Positions 43,355 to 51,155 of a stretch of 64,000 nt of DNA are shown here, piece after piece. A program made the position numbers and the translations under genes. Each line of letters begins with the position of its first letter. The stretch's first letter is position 1. The notes under the pieces were generated by a model, which worked only from the letters and a program-made list of their open reading frames with translations, ran no database searches and had not been told where the DNA came from. The stretch comes from Aeromicrobium massiliense JC14 (GTDB taxonomy: Bacteria; Actinomycetota; Actinomycetes; Propionibacteriales; Nocardioidaceae). The stretch lies in assembly GCF_000312105.1 (NCBI RefSeq), contig NZ_HE978636.1, forward strand, positions 816,841 through 880,840, written 5' to 3'.

Positions 43355-44177
43355 CCTCGTGACGGACAGGGGTGCGCGGCTGCGCCACGGCCTGGCCCAG
43401 CTGCTGCGCTTCGCCTGGGTCGAGGCGCTGTCGTGCCTGTTCGCCGTCGGCGTCTTCGCCGGCCTCGCGCTGTCGTCGGTGGTGCCGCTGCCGATCGCCC
43501 GCTACGACGCGCTGCTCGTCTGGTGCGTCGGCCTGACGCTCGCGTTCTGGGCGGTTGGCCTGGAGACGCGGCGCGAGGTGCTCGTCGTGCTGGCCTTCCA
43601 CCTGCTCGGCCTCGCGCTGGAGCTGTTCAAGGTGCACGTCGGGTCGTGGTCGTACCCCGAGGACGCGTGGACGAAGGTCGGTGGCGTGCCGCTCTACGCC
43701 GGGTTCATGTACGCCGCGGTCGGCTCGTACATCTGCCAGGCGTGGCGCCGCATGGACCTGCGCCTGTCCGGCTTCCCGCTCGTCCCCGCCACGCTCGTCG
43801 CCGTCGCGATCTACGCCAACTTCTTCACCCACCACTGGATCGCCGACCTGCGCGTCCCGCTCGCGATCCTGGGCCTGGTCGTCCTGCGCCGCTGCCTGGT
43901 GCACTTCCGCGTCGGTGCCGAGACGTACCGCATGCCGCTCGTCGTGGCGTTCGTGCTCATCGGCTTCTTCCTGTGGCTCGCCGAGAACGGCGCGACCTTC
44001 CTCGGCGCGTGGACGTACCCGTCGCAGGAGGACGTCTGGGAGGCCGTGCACGTCGGCAAGCTCGGCGCCTGGTCGCTGCTGGTGACGATGAGCTTCGTCA
44101 TCGTCGCGGTGCTCAAGCGCTGGGAGGGCGAGCTCTACGCCGACACCCCCGTGACCGTGACGCCCGACCGCGACTGA
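43344..44177 (+). CDS. DUF817 family membrane protein, 277 aa
   Basis: Seven or eight hydrophobic helices. Conserved stretches of the family are visible: GLALELFKVHVGSWSYPE, VPLYAGFMYAAVGSYICQAWR and ENGATFLGAWTYPSQ. Function unknown. GTG 43344 gives an 11-bp overlap with the GNAT gene; GTG 43359 is an alternative start. Translationally coupled to the upstream gene. Confidence 0.82.
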   Translation: MSSDLVTDRGARLRHGLAQLLRFAWVEALSCLFAVGVFAGLALSSVVPLPIARYDALLVWCVGLTLAFWAVGLETRREVLVVLAFHLLGLALELFKVHVGSWSYPEDAWTKVGGVPLYAGFMYAAVGSYICQAWRRMDLRLSGFPLVPATLVAVAIYANFFTHHWIADLRVPLAILGLVVLRRCLVHFRVGAETYRMPLVVAFVLIGFFLWLAENGATFLGAWTYPSQEDVWEAVHVGKLGAWSLLVTMSFVIVAVLKRWEGELYADTPVTVTPDRD

Positions 44178-44183
44178 GGAGCG

Positions 44184-44978
44184 CTAGGGCGCGACCTGGA
44201 ACACCGGCCAGCCGATCTCGGTGCGCCAGGCGGACGGGTCGGCCGTGTCACGCGGTCCCACCAGGTACGTCTCGCGGACGGGACCGGCGACGGCGAGCGC
44301 GTTCGCGACCACCCACGACCCGACCTCGCCGTAGGTGACGTCGATGTCGTCGTGCTCGCCCACGTGCGTGGCGACCGCGAGCTCCACGGCCGGCAGCGTG
44401 GACGGTCGAACGCGTCCGACCCGTGGCGGCCGCGTGGTCGGCACGTAGACCGTGGCCCATCCGCGGCAGACCTCGAAGAGCGCGTTGTCGTACAGGCCGC
44501 CGGGCGGGCCGCCGGGCTCGGTGACCGTGGCGTCGAGCTCGGCCATGGCCCCGGCGTACCAGGCGAGCACGTCGCCGTGCGCCACCTCGTCCTCGACGGC
44601 CGCCACGGTGGTCTCGGGGACGCTGCGCAGCTCGACGTGGACCGGTGCCGGCTCGGGGCTGAGCAGCCGGCGCAGGGACGCGACCGCGGCCCGGGTGCGC
44701 GCCAGCTCGGCCTCGAGCCGTCCGAGGTGTCCCGACACGAGGTCCGCCCGGGCGCCCGGATCGGCCGCCCGCAGGATGCGCTGCACCTCCGGCAGCGGCA
44801 CGTCCAGCTCGCGCAGCCGGTGGATGACCTGCGCCTCCGGGATCTGGTCGGCGGAGTAGTACCGGTACCCCGTCGCCTCGTCGACCGTGGCCGGGACGAG
44901 CAGCCCGGCGTCGTGGTAGCGGCGGAGGGTGCGCACGCTGAGGTGCGTCAGTCGGGAGAACTCGCCGATCGCCAGCAT
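44184..44978 (-). CDS. MerR-family transcriptional regulator with effector domain, 264 aa
   Basis: The N-terminal MerR helix-turn-helix reads IGEFSRLTHLSVRTLRRYHDAGLL with the wing YRYYSADQIPEAQVI. A dimerisation coil follows, then a GyrI-like effector domain (about 110-264) as in BmrR. Such regulators bind hydrophobic or cationic drugs. It is divergent from a SnoaL-like/hydrolase pair, with dyads and 19-bp-spaced promoters between them. Confidence 0.88.
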   Translation of the reverse strand: MLAIGEFSRLTHLSVRTLRRYHDAGLLVPATVDEATGYRYYSADQIPEAQVIHRLRELDVPLPEVQRILRAADPGARADLVSGHLGRLEAELARTRAAVASLRRLLSPEPAPVHVELRSVPETTVAAVEDEVAHGDVLAWYAGAMAELDATVTEPGGPPGGLYDNALFEVCRGWATVYVPTTRPPRVGRVRPSTLPAVELAVATHVGEHDDIDVTYGEVGSWVVANALAVAGPVRETYLVGPRDTADPSAWRTEIGWPVFQVAP

Positions 44979-44984
44979 GCCCGC

Positions 44985-45050
44985 AGTGTGCACCCTCTCC
45001 CCGGGGGAGGGTCCAGTGCTTGACCCTCGCCCGGCAGGACGCCGCACGGT
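44985..45050. promoter_or_regulatory. MerR operator: divergent promoters with 19-bp spacers
   Basis: Plus strand: TTGACC (45020-45025), a 19-bp spacer and CACGGT (45045-45050), 6 nt before the SnoaL-like ATG. Minus strand: TGGACC (45010-45015), a 19-bp spacer and CACACT (44985-44990), 6 nt before merR. Dyads are ACCCTC...GAGGGT (44992-45012, one G-T) and GAGGGTC-N8-GACCCTC (45007-45028). Overlong 19-bp spacers are the hallmark of MerR-activated promoters. Confidence 0.8.
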
Positions 45051-45056
45051 CGGGGC

Positions 45057-45407
45057 ATGAGCACCTCCACCACCATCGATCCCACGCAGCTGCCCGTCAC
45101 GATCCGTGCGTTTCTCGCCGCCCACGTGGCGCGCGAGGCCGACGCCGCGATCCGCGCGTTCACGCCGGACGCCGTCGTCACCGACGACGGCCGGACCTTC
45201 CGCGGCACCGAGGAGGTCCTGGACTTCCTGCGGCGCGGCGGCGGCGAGTTCACCTACACGTCCGAGGTCGTCGGCGCCGAGCGCGGCGACGGGCACTGGG
45301 TCGCCGTCGTCCACCTGGAGGGCGACTTCCCCGGTGGGGTCGTCGACCTGCGCTACCGCTTCGTGCTGGCCGACGACCTGGTCGCCCAGCTGGTCATCGC
45401 TCCCTGA
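45057..45407 (+). CDS. SnoaL-like (NTF2-fold) protein, 116 aa
   Basis: Cone-shaped NTF2/SnoaL pattern: IRAFLAAHVAREADAAIRAFTPDAVVTDDGRTFRGTEEVLDFL, then strands ending with RYRFVLADDLVAQLVI. Members act as small isomerases, cyclases or binding proteins. It is the first gene under the MerR-type promoter, followed 36 bp later by an alpha/beta hydrolase. Confidence 0.83.
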   Translation: MSTSTTIDPTQLPVTIRAFLAAHVAREADAAIRAFTPDAVVTDDGRTFRGTEEVLDFLRRGGGEFTYTSEVVGAERGDGHWVAVVHLEGDFPGGVVDLRYRFVLADDLVAQLVIAP

Positions 45408-45443
45408 GCGAGCCCACCACCACCCCGAGGAAAGAAGAGCACC

Positions 45444-46184
45444 ATGTCCCCGAGCACCACCCCTGACACCACGACGCCCACGATCGTCCTCGTCCACGGC
45501 GCCTTCGCCGACTCGTCCAGCTGGAACGGCGTCGTCGAGCGCCTGCTGGCCGAGGGGCTCCCGGTGGTCGCCGCCGCGAACCCGCTGCGCGGCCTGGAGC
45601 CGGACGCGGCCTACCTGCGGTCCGTGCTGGCCGGCGTCGACGGCCCGGTCGTGCTGGCCGGCCACTCGTACGGCGGGACGGTCATGTCCGAGGCCGTCGA
45701 CCCGGACGGCCGGGTCCGGGCGCTGGTCTACGTGGCCAGCTTCATCCTCGAGGCCGGGGAGAGCACCGGTGACCTGGCGGCCAAGTTCCCCGGCGCGGAG
45801 CTCGGACCGGCGCTGCGGCCGGTGCCGGTGACCGGTCCCGACGGGACGACCGTCGACGACCTCTCCATCGACCAGGCGCGCTTCGGTGACGTCTTCGCCG
45901 CCGACGTGCCGCGCGACGTCGCGGCGGTCATGGCGGTGACCCAGCGACCGATCGTGGCGGACGCGCTCGCCGCGCCGGCGACCAGGACGCCGTGGCGGTC
46001 GGTCCCGTCGTGGAACGTCGTGACCCTCGGCGACCTGGCCGTGCCGGCCGAGTCGCAGCGGTTCATGGGCGAGCGCGCCGGGTCGCGCCAGGGGGAGGTC
46101 GACGCCTCGCACGCCGTGACGGTCTCGCGGCCGGACGTCGTGGCCGCGGCGATCGTCGAGGCCGTCCGGGAGACGTCCCGCTGA
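45444..46184 (+). CDS. Alpha/beta hydrolase, 246 aa
   Basis: IVLVHGAFADSSSWNGVVERL opens the fold, nucleophile Ser is in LAGHSYGGTVM, and the His is likely in VDASHAVTVSRP. This is the pattern of the esterase/hydrolase group often induced by drug-sensing regulators. ATG 45444 has GAGGAAAG upstream. Second gene of the MerR-linked unit. Confidence 0.85.
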   Translation: MSPSTTPDTTTPTIVLVHGAFADSSSWNGVVERLLAEGLPVVAAANPLRGLEPDAAYLRSVLAGVDGPVVLAGHSYGGTVMSEAVDPDGRVRALVYVASFILEAGESTGDLAAKFPGAELGPALRPVPVTGPDGTTVDDLSIDQARFGDVFAADVPRDVAAVMAVTQRPIVADALAAPATRTPWRSVPSWNVVTLGDLAVPAESQRFMGERAGSRQGEVDASHAVTVSRPDVVAAAIVEAVRETSR

Positions 46185-46196
46185 CACCCCGACGAC

Positions 46197-46230
46197 GAAG
46201 GGCCCGCCACCGCGCGGTGACGGGCCCTTC
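46197..46230. terminator. Hairpin between hydrolase and tRNA-Gly
   Basis: Outer arms GAAGGGCCCG (46197-46206) and CGGGCCCTTC (46221-46230), with an inner CACCG/CGGTG stem. It is preceded by GACGAC, giving the same GACGACGAAGGG base as other terminators here. Confidence 0.82.
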
Positions 46231-46233
46231 ACG

Positions 46234-46307
46234 TGGAGCCGATGACGGGAATCGAACCCGCGTGTCTTGCTTGGGAAGCAAGCGCTCTGCCATTGAGCTA
46301 CATCGGC
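46234..46307 (-). tRNA. tRNA-Gly (anticodon CCC)
   Basis: Cloverleaf on the minus strand: acceptor GCCGATG pairs with CATCGGC, D-arm GCTC...GAGC, anticodon stem CTTGC/GCAAG with loop TTCCCAA (anticodon CCC), T-loop GGTTCGATTCC. A CCA end is encoded at 46236-46234. It reads GGG codons. A TAGAGT element upstream (46334-46339) may be its -10. Confidence 0.95.
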
Positions 46308-46391
46308 GGACGACCTGACGGCCGAGCGCTCCTACTCTAGCCACCCCGCAGGCGCGCCCGCTCGAGGCCCGCCCGCGCTAGGGTTTGCGAC

Positions 46392-46967
46392 GTGCTGCTC
46401 TCCGACCGCGACATCCTGGCCGAGATCGACGCCGACCGGGTGCGCCTGGACCCGCTCGACCGGGGCATGATCCAGCCGTCGAGCATCGACGTGCGCCTGG
46501 ACAAGTTCTTCCGGGTCTTCGACAACCACAAGTACCCGCACATCGATCCGGCGGTCGACCAGTCCGACCTGACCCGCGAGGTCGAGGTCGCGAGCGGCGA
46601 CGAGTTCATCCTGCACCCGGGCGAGTTCGTGCTCGGCTCGACGTACGAGCTCGTGACGCTGCCCGACGACGTCGCCGCGCGCCTGGAGGGCAAGTCGTCC
46701 CTCGGCCGCCTGGGCCTGCTGACCCACTCGACCGCGGGCTTCATCGACCCGGGCTTCTCCGGTCACGTGACGCTCGAGCTGGCCAACGTCGCGACGCTGC
46801 CGATCAAGCTCTACCCGGGCATGAAGATCGGCCAGCTGTGCTTCTTCCGGCTCACGTCGCCGGCCGAGAACCCGTACGGCTCGGCCGTCTACGGCTCGCG
46901 CTACCAGGGCCAGCGCGGCCCGACGCCGTCGCGCTCGCACGCCAGCTTCCACCGCACGCAGATCTGA
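46392..46967 (+). CDS. dcd: dCTP deaminase (probably bifunctional deaminase/dUTPase)
   Basis: 191 residues. Family motifs: [39 protein letters not shown] and [12 protein letters not shown]. The catalytic Glu lies in [10 protein letters not shown]. Length and sequence resemble the mycobacterial enzyme, which converts dCTP directly to dUMP; that activity is inferred. TAGGGT (46379-46384) ends 7 nt before GTG 46392, indicating a leaderless mRNA. Confidence 0.92.
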   Translation: MLLSDRDILAEIDADRVRLDPLDRGMIQPSSIDVRLDKFFRVFDNHKYPHIDPAVDQSDLTREVEVASGDEFILHPGEFVLGSTYELVTLPDDVAARLEGKSSLGRLGLLTHSTAGFIDPGFSGHVTLELANVATLPIKLYPGMKIGQLCFFRLTSPAENPYGSAVYGSRYQGQRGPTPSRSHASFHRTQI

Positions 46968-47085
46968 CGCGCCGCCGCGTGACCTGCGTCGCGTGGCGAA
47001 CCGAACACCCGCGCGGGGCGGCTGCGGCGCGTCCGCCCGCGTAGCCTTGACGGTCGGCGAACGACGACGACCCAGGGGGACGACG

Positions 47086-47595
47086 GTGGACGGCAAGACC
47101 TGCAGGGACTCCCTGGTGATCCGGACGTCGCGGATCTTCCCCGACGCCGTGAACGACCACAACACGCTGTTCGGCGGCCGGCTCATGAGCGACATCGACA
47201 TGACCGCGTCCATCGCCGCCGTGCGCCACACCCGCACCGCCGTGGTCACCGCCTCGACCGACTCGGTCGACTTCCTGTCGCCGATCCGTCCTGGCCACTC
47301 GATGTGCCTGGAGTCGTACGTCAGCTGGACCGGACGCACCTCGGTCGAGGTGTTCACCAAGGTCATCGCCGAGGACCTCAAGACCGGTGAGCGCACCGTC
47401 GCCGCCACGGCGTTCCTCACCTTCGTGGCGCTGGACGACGACGGCCGCCCCGCCCCGGTGCCCCCGGTCGTGCCGGAGAGCGTCGAGGAGGTCTTCCTGC
47501 ACGAGACGGGCGACCTGCGCGCCGAGCAGCGCCGCGACCACCGGCGTCAGTCGCAGGACCTCGCGCGCGTCCTCACCGCCGACCGGCCCTGGTGA
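47086..47595 (+). CDS. Acyl-CoA thioesterase, single hotdog domain (YciA/ACOT type)
   Basis: 169 residues. The hotdog motif FPDAVNDHNTLFGGRLMSDIDMTASIAA carries the conserved Asn/His and Asp of ACOT-type thioesterases, followed by ASTDSVDFLSPIRPGHSMCLESYVSWTGRTSVEV. It cleaves acyl-CoA to free acid and CoA. GTG 47086 is chosen with AGGGGGA upstream; the longer frame starts in non-coding sequence. TAGCCT at 47042-47047 may be the -10. Confidence 0.85.
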   Translation: MDGKTCRDSLVIRTSRIFPDAVNDHNTLFGGRLMSDIDMTASIAAVRHTRTAVVTASTDSVDFLSPIRPGHSMCLESYVSWTGRTSVEVFTKVIAEDLKTGERTVAATAFLTFVALDDDGRPAPVPPVVPESVEEVFLHETGDLRAEQRRDHRRQSQDLARVLTADRPW

Positions 47596-47604
47596 GCACC
47601 GGGC

Positions 47605-47919
47605 TCAGTGCGCGAGCTTGAGCCCGATGACGCAGCCGATGATGCCGGCCAGCAGCAGCACCTTCACGACGCTGGCCTGCTCGTCGCCGGTCGCCATGCC
47701 GTAGGCGACGGTGAGCGTGGCCCCGATCGCGACCCACACCGCGTAGGCGGTGCCGGTCGGGATGGAGCGCATGGCGTAGGCCAGCCCGACCATCGAGGCG
47801 GACACGGCGGCGGCGAAGACGAGCGACGGCGTCAGGCGGGTGAACCCCTCGGTCTTGCCGAGGGCGACGGCCCAGACGGCCTCGAGGGCGCCAGAGACGA
47901 TCAGGACGAGCCAGGACAT
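47605..47919 (-). CDS. sugE: SMR-family guanidinium exporter, SugE/Gdx-like
   Basis: 104 residues, four helices. The conserved membrane-embedded Glu is in SGALEAVWAVALGK; the Lys and Gly pattern at the end of helix 1 and the YAVWVAIGATLT segment are typical of the SugE/Gdx branch rather than EmrE. Gdx proteins exchange guanidinium for protons. A guanidine-III riboswitch immediately upstream supports that substrate. AGGAG lies 6 nt before the ATG. Confidence 0.93.
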   Translation of the reverse strand: MSWLVLIVSGALEAVWAVALGKTEGFTRLTPSLVFAAAVSASMVGLAYAMRSIPTGTAYAVWVAIGATLTVAYGMATGDEQASVVKVLLLAGIIGCVIGLKLAH

Positions 47920-47934
47920 GAGGGACTCCTACCG

Positions 47935-47973
47935 GCCGTCTTGTCGCGTTCCGGGTACGGCTCCCTCGTCCGG
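47935..47973 (-). ncRNA. Guanidine-III (ykkC-III) riboswitch
   Basis: On the minus strand, segments CCGGACGAGG, GCCGTACCCGG and GACAAGACGGC occur in the order and spacing of the class III guanidine aptamer. CCGG (47970-47973) pairs with CCGG (47951-47954). GCCGT (47957-47961) pairs with ACGGC (47935-47939). The two helices interleave as a pseudoknot. The Shine-Dalgarno of sugE begins only 4 nt after the last helix, which allows control of translation. Confidence 0.92.
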
Positions 47974-48011
47974 TCAGCCACTCGCGGGCTGCGTCCTCGA
48001 CGGTAGCAACG

Positions 48012-48530
48012 TCAGGACGTGGGGGCCAGCCGCTGGAACAGGACGTGGTCCTGCCAGCGTCCGGCGATGCGCAGGTACTGCGGCGCCAGGCCGTACCGCT
48101 CGAAGCCGTTCTTGGCCAGGACGCGCTGGGACGCCTGGTTGTCCACGAGGGTCGCGGCCTCGACCCGGTGCAGGCCCAGGTGGCCGAACGCGTAGTCGGT
48201 GGCCTCCTGCAGCGCGCGGGTCATCACGCCATGGCCGGCGAACCGCTCGGACATCCAGTAGCCGACCGAGCACGACATGAACGCCCGCCGGACGACGCCG
48301 GTGAGCGTCAGCGCCCCCACGAGACGTCCGTCGACGACGACGCCGAACGGGTAGGCGAGCCCGGCCGCGTGGGCGGCGATGAGCTGCTTGAGCTCCTCGC
48401 GCTGGCCGTCGGCGGTGAAGAACGACTCCTCGCGCTCGGGCTCGTACGGGGCCAGCCGGTCGCGCTCGGCGGCGCGCACGACGGCCAGCTCGTCGGCGTC
48501 GTCGAGGTTCAGGATCCGCAGCACGTCCAC
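48012..48530 (-). CDS. GNAT acetyltransferase, RimJ/RimL type, 172 aa
   Basis: VGYWMSERFAGHGVMTRALQEATDYAFGHLGLHRVEAATLVDNQASQRVLAKNGF-type pattern of N-terminal acetyltransferases of the RimJ group. GTG 48530 follows TAGGGT (48537-48542) by 6 nt, so it is probably leaderless. The substrate is probably a protein N-terminus, but this is inference. Confidence 0.85.
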   Translation of the reverse strand: MDVLRILNLDDADELAVVRAAERDRLAPYEPEREESFFTADGQREELKQLIAAHAAGLAYPFGVVVDGRLVGALTLTGVVRRAFMSCSVGYWMSERFAGHGVMTRALQEATDYAFGHLGLHRVEAATLVDNQASQRVLAKNGFERYGLAPQYLRIAGRWQDHVLFQRLAPTS

Positions 48531-48620
48531 GCCGGAACCCTAGGGCGACCCCGACCCGTCCGCCCGTCGGCTCGGGGTCGCGTCCCGGGTGGCACCAGGG
48601 TCGCTCCCCGATGTGGCCGG

Positions 48621-48652
48621 GGGTGCATGAGGACGAGAGTCGTCCTGCACCC
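48621..48652 (+). promoter_or_regulatory. Hairpin or operator upstream of ABC-2 exporter
   Basis: GGGTGCA (48621-48627) pairs with TGCACCC (48646-48652), and GGACGA (48631-48636) with TCGTCC (48640-48645). This gives a 13-bp stem with a 3-nt bulge and a 3-nt loop. It lies 22-53 bp before the ATP-binding gene, between it and the divergent GNAT gene. It could be an operator dyad or an mRNA leader hairpin. Confidence 0.55.
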
Positions 48653-48673
48653 ACCGACCACCCAGGAGCAGTC

Positions 48674-49603
48674 ATGATCCAGGCCCGCGCCCTCACCAAG
48701 CGCTTCGGCGACAAGACCGCCGTGGACGGACTCGACTTCACCGTCGAGCCCGGCCGCGTCACCGGCTTCCTCGGCCCGAACGGCGCCGGCAAGTCCACCA
48801 CCATGCGCATGGTGCTGGGCCTGGACCGGCCCACGAGCGGATCGGTCACGGTCAACGGCCGGGCCTACGCCGACTCCCCGGCACCGCTGCGCCAGATCGG
48901 CGCCCTGCTGGACGCCCACGCGATCCACCCCGGACGCTCGGCCCGCGACCACCTGCGCTGGATGGCCGCGAGCAACGGCATCCCGACCCACCGGGTCGGC
49001 GAGGTGCTCGACCTCGTCGGGCTCGACAGCGTCGCCGGCCAGCGGGCCGGACGCTTCTCGCTCGGCATGGGCCAGCGGCTCGGCATCGCCGCCGCGCTGC
49101 TCGGCGACCCGCCGGTCGTCGTGCTCGACGAGCCGGTCAACGGGCTCGACCCCGAGGGCATCCGCTGGGTGCGCCACCTCGCGCGTCAGCTGGCCGACGA
49201 GGGCCGCACCGTCTTCGTCTCCAGCCACCTGATGTCGGAGATGGCGCTCATGGCCGACCACCTGCTGGTCATCGGCCGCGGCCGGATCCTGGCCGACACG
49301 AGCATGCAGCGCTTCCTGACCGACCACGCCACGTCGTTCGTCCGGGTCAAGGCACCCGGCCTCGCGGACGTCGCGACCCTGCTCGACCGCGCCGGCCTCG
49401 ACCTCGAGCCGGTCGGCGACGCCCTCCACGTCACGGGCCTGGACGCCGCGGGCATCGGCGAGCTCGTCGGCCGCGAGGGCCACGTGCTCCACGAGCTCAC
49501 GCTCGTCCAGTCCTCGCTCGAGGACGCCTTCATGCGGCTCACCGCTGACAGCGTCGAGTACCGCACCCACGCCCCCGCCGAGCTCGAAGGAGCCTCCGCA
49601 TGA
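48674..49603 (+). CDS. ABC-2 exporter ATP-binding protein, 309 aa
   Basis: Walker A GPNGAGKST, signature FSLGMGQRLGIAAAL, Walker B VVVLDEPVNGLDP, switch His in SSHLMSE. A C-terminal accessory domain follows, with a MRLTADSVEYR end, as in DrrA/CcmA-like ATPases. ATG 48674 has CAGGAG upstream. Overlaps the permease gene by 4 bp. Confidence 0.9.
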   Translation: MIQARALTKRFGDKTAVDGLDFTVEPGRVTGFLGPNGAGKSTTMRMVLGLDRPTSGSVTVNGRAYADSPAPLRQIGALLDAHAIHPGRSARDHLRWMAASNGIPTHRVGEVLDLVGLDSVAGQRAGRFSLGMGQRLGIAAALLGDPPVVVLDEPVNGLDPEGIRWVRHLARQLADEGRTVFVSSHLMSEMALMADHLLVIGRGRILADTSMQRFLTDHATSFVRVKAPGLADVATLLDRAGLDLEPVGDALHVTGLDAAGIGELVGREGHVLHELTLVQSSLEDAFMRLTADSVEYRTHAPAELEGASA

Positions 49604-50412
49604 CCACCCTGACCCGTCCTGCCGCGCCACCGGCCGCCACCACGGCCCGCGCCGGCTTCCCGCAGGCCCTCCGCGCCGAGTGGCTGAAGCTCTGGAGCGT
49701 CCGGTCGACCTGGTGGACCGTCGCCGCCACGATCGCCCTCGGCGGCTTCATGACGATCCTCATCTGCGCGCTCAACGCCGAGTGGCTGGCGAGCGCGGAC
49801 GCCGACGAGGCGCCCGCCACCTTCCTGACCTGGGGGCTCATGCTGGCCCAGATCTGCGCCGTCGTGCTGGGCGCGCTCGTCGTCACCGGCGAGTACTCGA
49901 CCGGCATGGTCCGGACGTCGTTCGCCGCCGTGCCGTCGCGCGGACGCGTGATGGCGGCCAAGTCCGTGGTGCTGTCGGGCGTCCTGTTAGTGCTGGGCGT
50001 CGTCGTCGCCCTGATCGGCTATGCCGGCGGCAACTGGTTCTTCGAGCGCGAGGACATCGGCGTCGCGCTCGAGGGCGACATGCTCCGCGCGGTGCTCGGC
50101 AGCGGGCTGTTCCTGGCCGGCATCGGCCTGTTCACCGTCGCCGTCGGGTTCATCCTGCGGCACACGGCCGGCACCATCTCGGCGGTGCTCGCGCTGATGC
50201 TGATCATCGGCAACATGGTGTCGCTGCTGCCCGGCGCGACCGGCGAGTGGCTGACGAAGCTCATGCCCGGCAACGCGGGCTCGGGCATCGCCCAGGCGAT
50301 CTCGTGGAACCCCGACCTGCTGAACCCGTGGACCGGCTTCAGCGTCTTCGTCCTGGAGACGGCGGTGCTCATGGCCGTGGCGTGGATGGTCGTGCGCCGG
50401 CGCGACGCCTGA
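49600..50412 (+). CDS. ABC-2 type permease, 270 aa
   Basis: Six predicted helices; the cytoplasmic start AEWLKLWSVRSTWWTVAA and the VTGEYSTGMVRTSFAAVPSRGRVMAAK loop are hallmarks of this ABC-2 subfamily. With the upstream ATPase it forms an exporter of unknown substrate. The paired hairpin upstream suggests regulated expression. Confidence 0.87.
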   Translation: MTTLTRPAAPPAATTARAGFPQALRAEWLKLWSVRSTWWTVAATIALGGFMTILICALNAEWLASADADEAPATFLTWGLMLAQICAVVLGALVVTGEYSTGMVRTSFAAVPSRGRVMAAKSVVLSGVLLVLGVVVALIGYAGGNWFFEREDIGVALEGDMLRAVLGSGLFLAGIGLFTVAVGFILRHTAGTISAVLALMLIIGNMVSLLPGATGEWLTKLMPGNAGSGIAQAISWNPDLLNPWTGFSVFVLETAVLMAVAWMVVRRRDA

Positions 50413-50433
50413 CCTGCGCGGTAGGCGCACCGA

Positions 50434-50461
50434 GGGGCCGGACGCTCAGGCGTCCGGCCCC
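50434..50461. terminator. 12-bp bidirectional hairpin
   Basis: Arms GGGGCCGGACGC (50434-50445) and its complement (50450-50461), loop TCAG. The right arm and loop include the last codons and stop of the convergent GNAT gene. Confidence 0.8.
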
Positions 50462-51009
50462 GTCGTGCGTGCCGGCCCGCGGTACAGCACGTGACGACGG
50501 AGCCGGTGGCCGTCGGGCAGGTCCGGGTGGTCGAAGTCGTCGGCCGGGTCGTGCGTGAGGCCGACCTTCTCCATCACCCGGCGGCTGCGCGCGTTGCCCA
50601 CGGCGGTGAACGAGACGACCTCCTCGAGCCCCAGCTCGTCCAGCCCGAACCGGACGGCCTCGCGCGCCGCCTCGGGGGCGTAGCCACGCCCCCACCACGG
50701 CCGCGCCAGTCGCCACCCGACCTCGACGGCCGGGGTGAACGCGGCATCGAACCGGGGGACGGCGAGGCCCACGAAGCCGGCGAACGGTGTCACTCCGGGC
50801 ACCTCGAGCGCCCACAGGCCCCAGCCGCGCTCGTCGAGGCCGGTGGCGATGCGGTCGGCCAGCGCGTCGCTCTGCTCGCGGTCCAGCGTGGACGGGAAGT
50901 GCTCCATGACGACCGGGTCGGCGTTGAGCACGGCGAACGGCTCGCGGTCCTCGGCGCGCCAGGGACGCAGACGTAGCCGAGCGGTCGTCAGGGTGGTTGC
51001 GGGACGCAT
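50446..51009 (-). CDS. GNAT acetyltransferase, RimL-like, 187 aa
   Basis: TTARLRLRPWRAEDREPF start, VGWRLARPWWGRGYAPEAAREAVRFG acetyl-CoA motif and NARSRRVMEKVGL closing motif. GATGCT ends 6 nt before the ATG. Its 3' end is part of the shared hairpin. Target unknown. Confidence 0.87.
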   Translation of the reverse strand: MRPATTLTTARLRLRPWRAEDREPFAVLNADPVVMEHFPSTLDREQSDALADRIATGLDERGWGLWALEVPGVTPFAGFVGLAVPRFDAAFTPAVEVGWRLARPWWGRGYAPEAAREAVRFGLDELGLEEVVSFTAVGNARSRRVMEKVGLTHDPADDFDHPDLPDGHRLRRHVLYRGPARTTGPDA

Positions 51010-51083
51010 GTGTCGAGCATCGCACCCATGGGTTCGGGAAAAACGGTTTCGCCGCGACCCGATCCGGCACTAGGGTTCGGTCC

Positions 51084-51155
51084 ATGCTTCCCCACCGCAT
51101 CGCTGCGCCCTGCCCGGGCGCGGCCGTCCCTCCCGGCCTGGGAGGCGTCGCATGA
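51084..51155 (+). CDS. Leaderless upstream ORF, 23 codons, coupled to pfkB
   Basis: TAGGGT (51071-51076) ends 7 nt before this ATG, so transcription probably begins at it. The ORF (MLPHRIAAPC...) ends in TGA overlapping the ATG of the kinase gene (ATGA). It covers the hairpin that hides the kinase Shine-Dalgarno, so its translation may open that site. Confidence 0.6.
   Translation: MLPHRIAAPCPGAAVPPGLGGVA
51129..51145 (+). promoter_or_regulatory. Hairpin sequestering the kinase Shine-Dalgarno
   Basis: CCTCCC (51129-51134) pairs with GGGAGG (51140-51145) around a 5-nt loop. GGGAGG is the Shine-Dalgarno of the kinase, 6 nt before its ATG. Confidence 0.6.
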
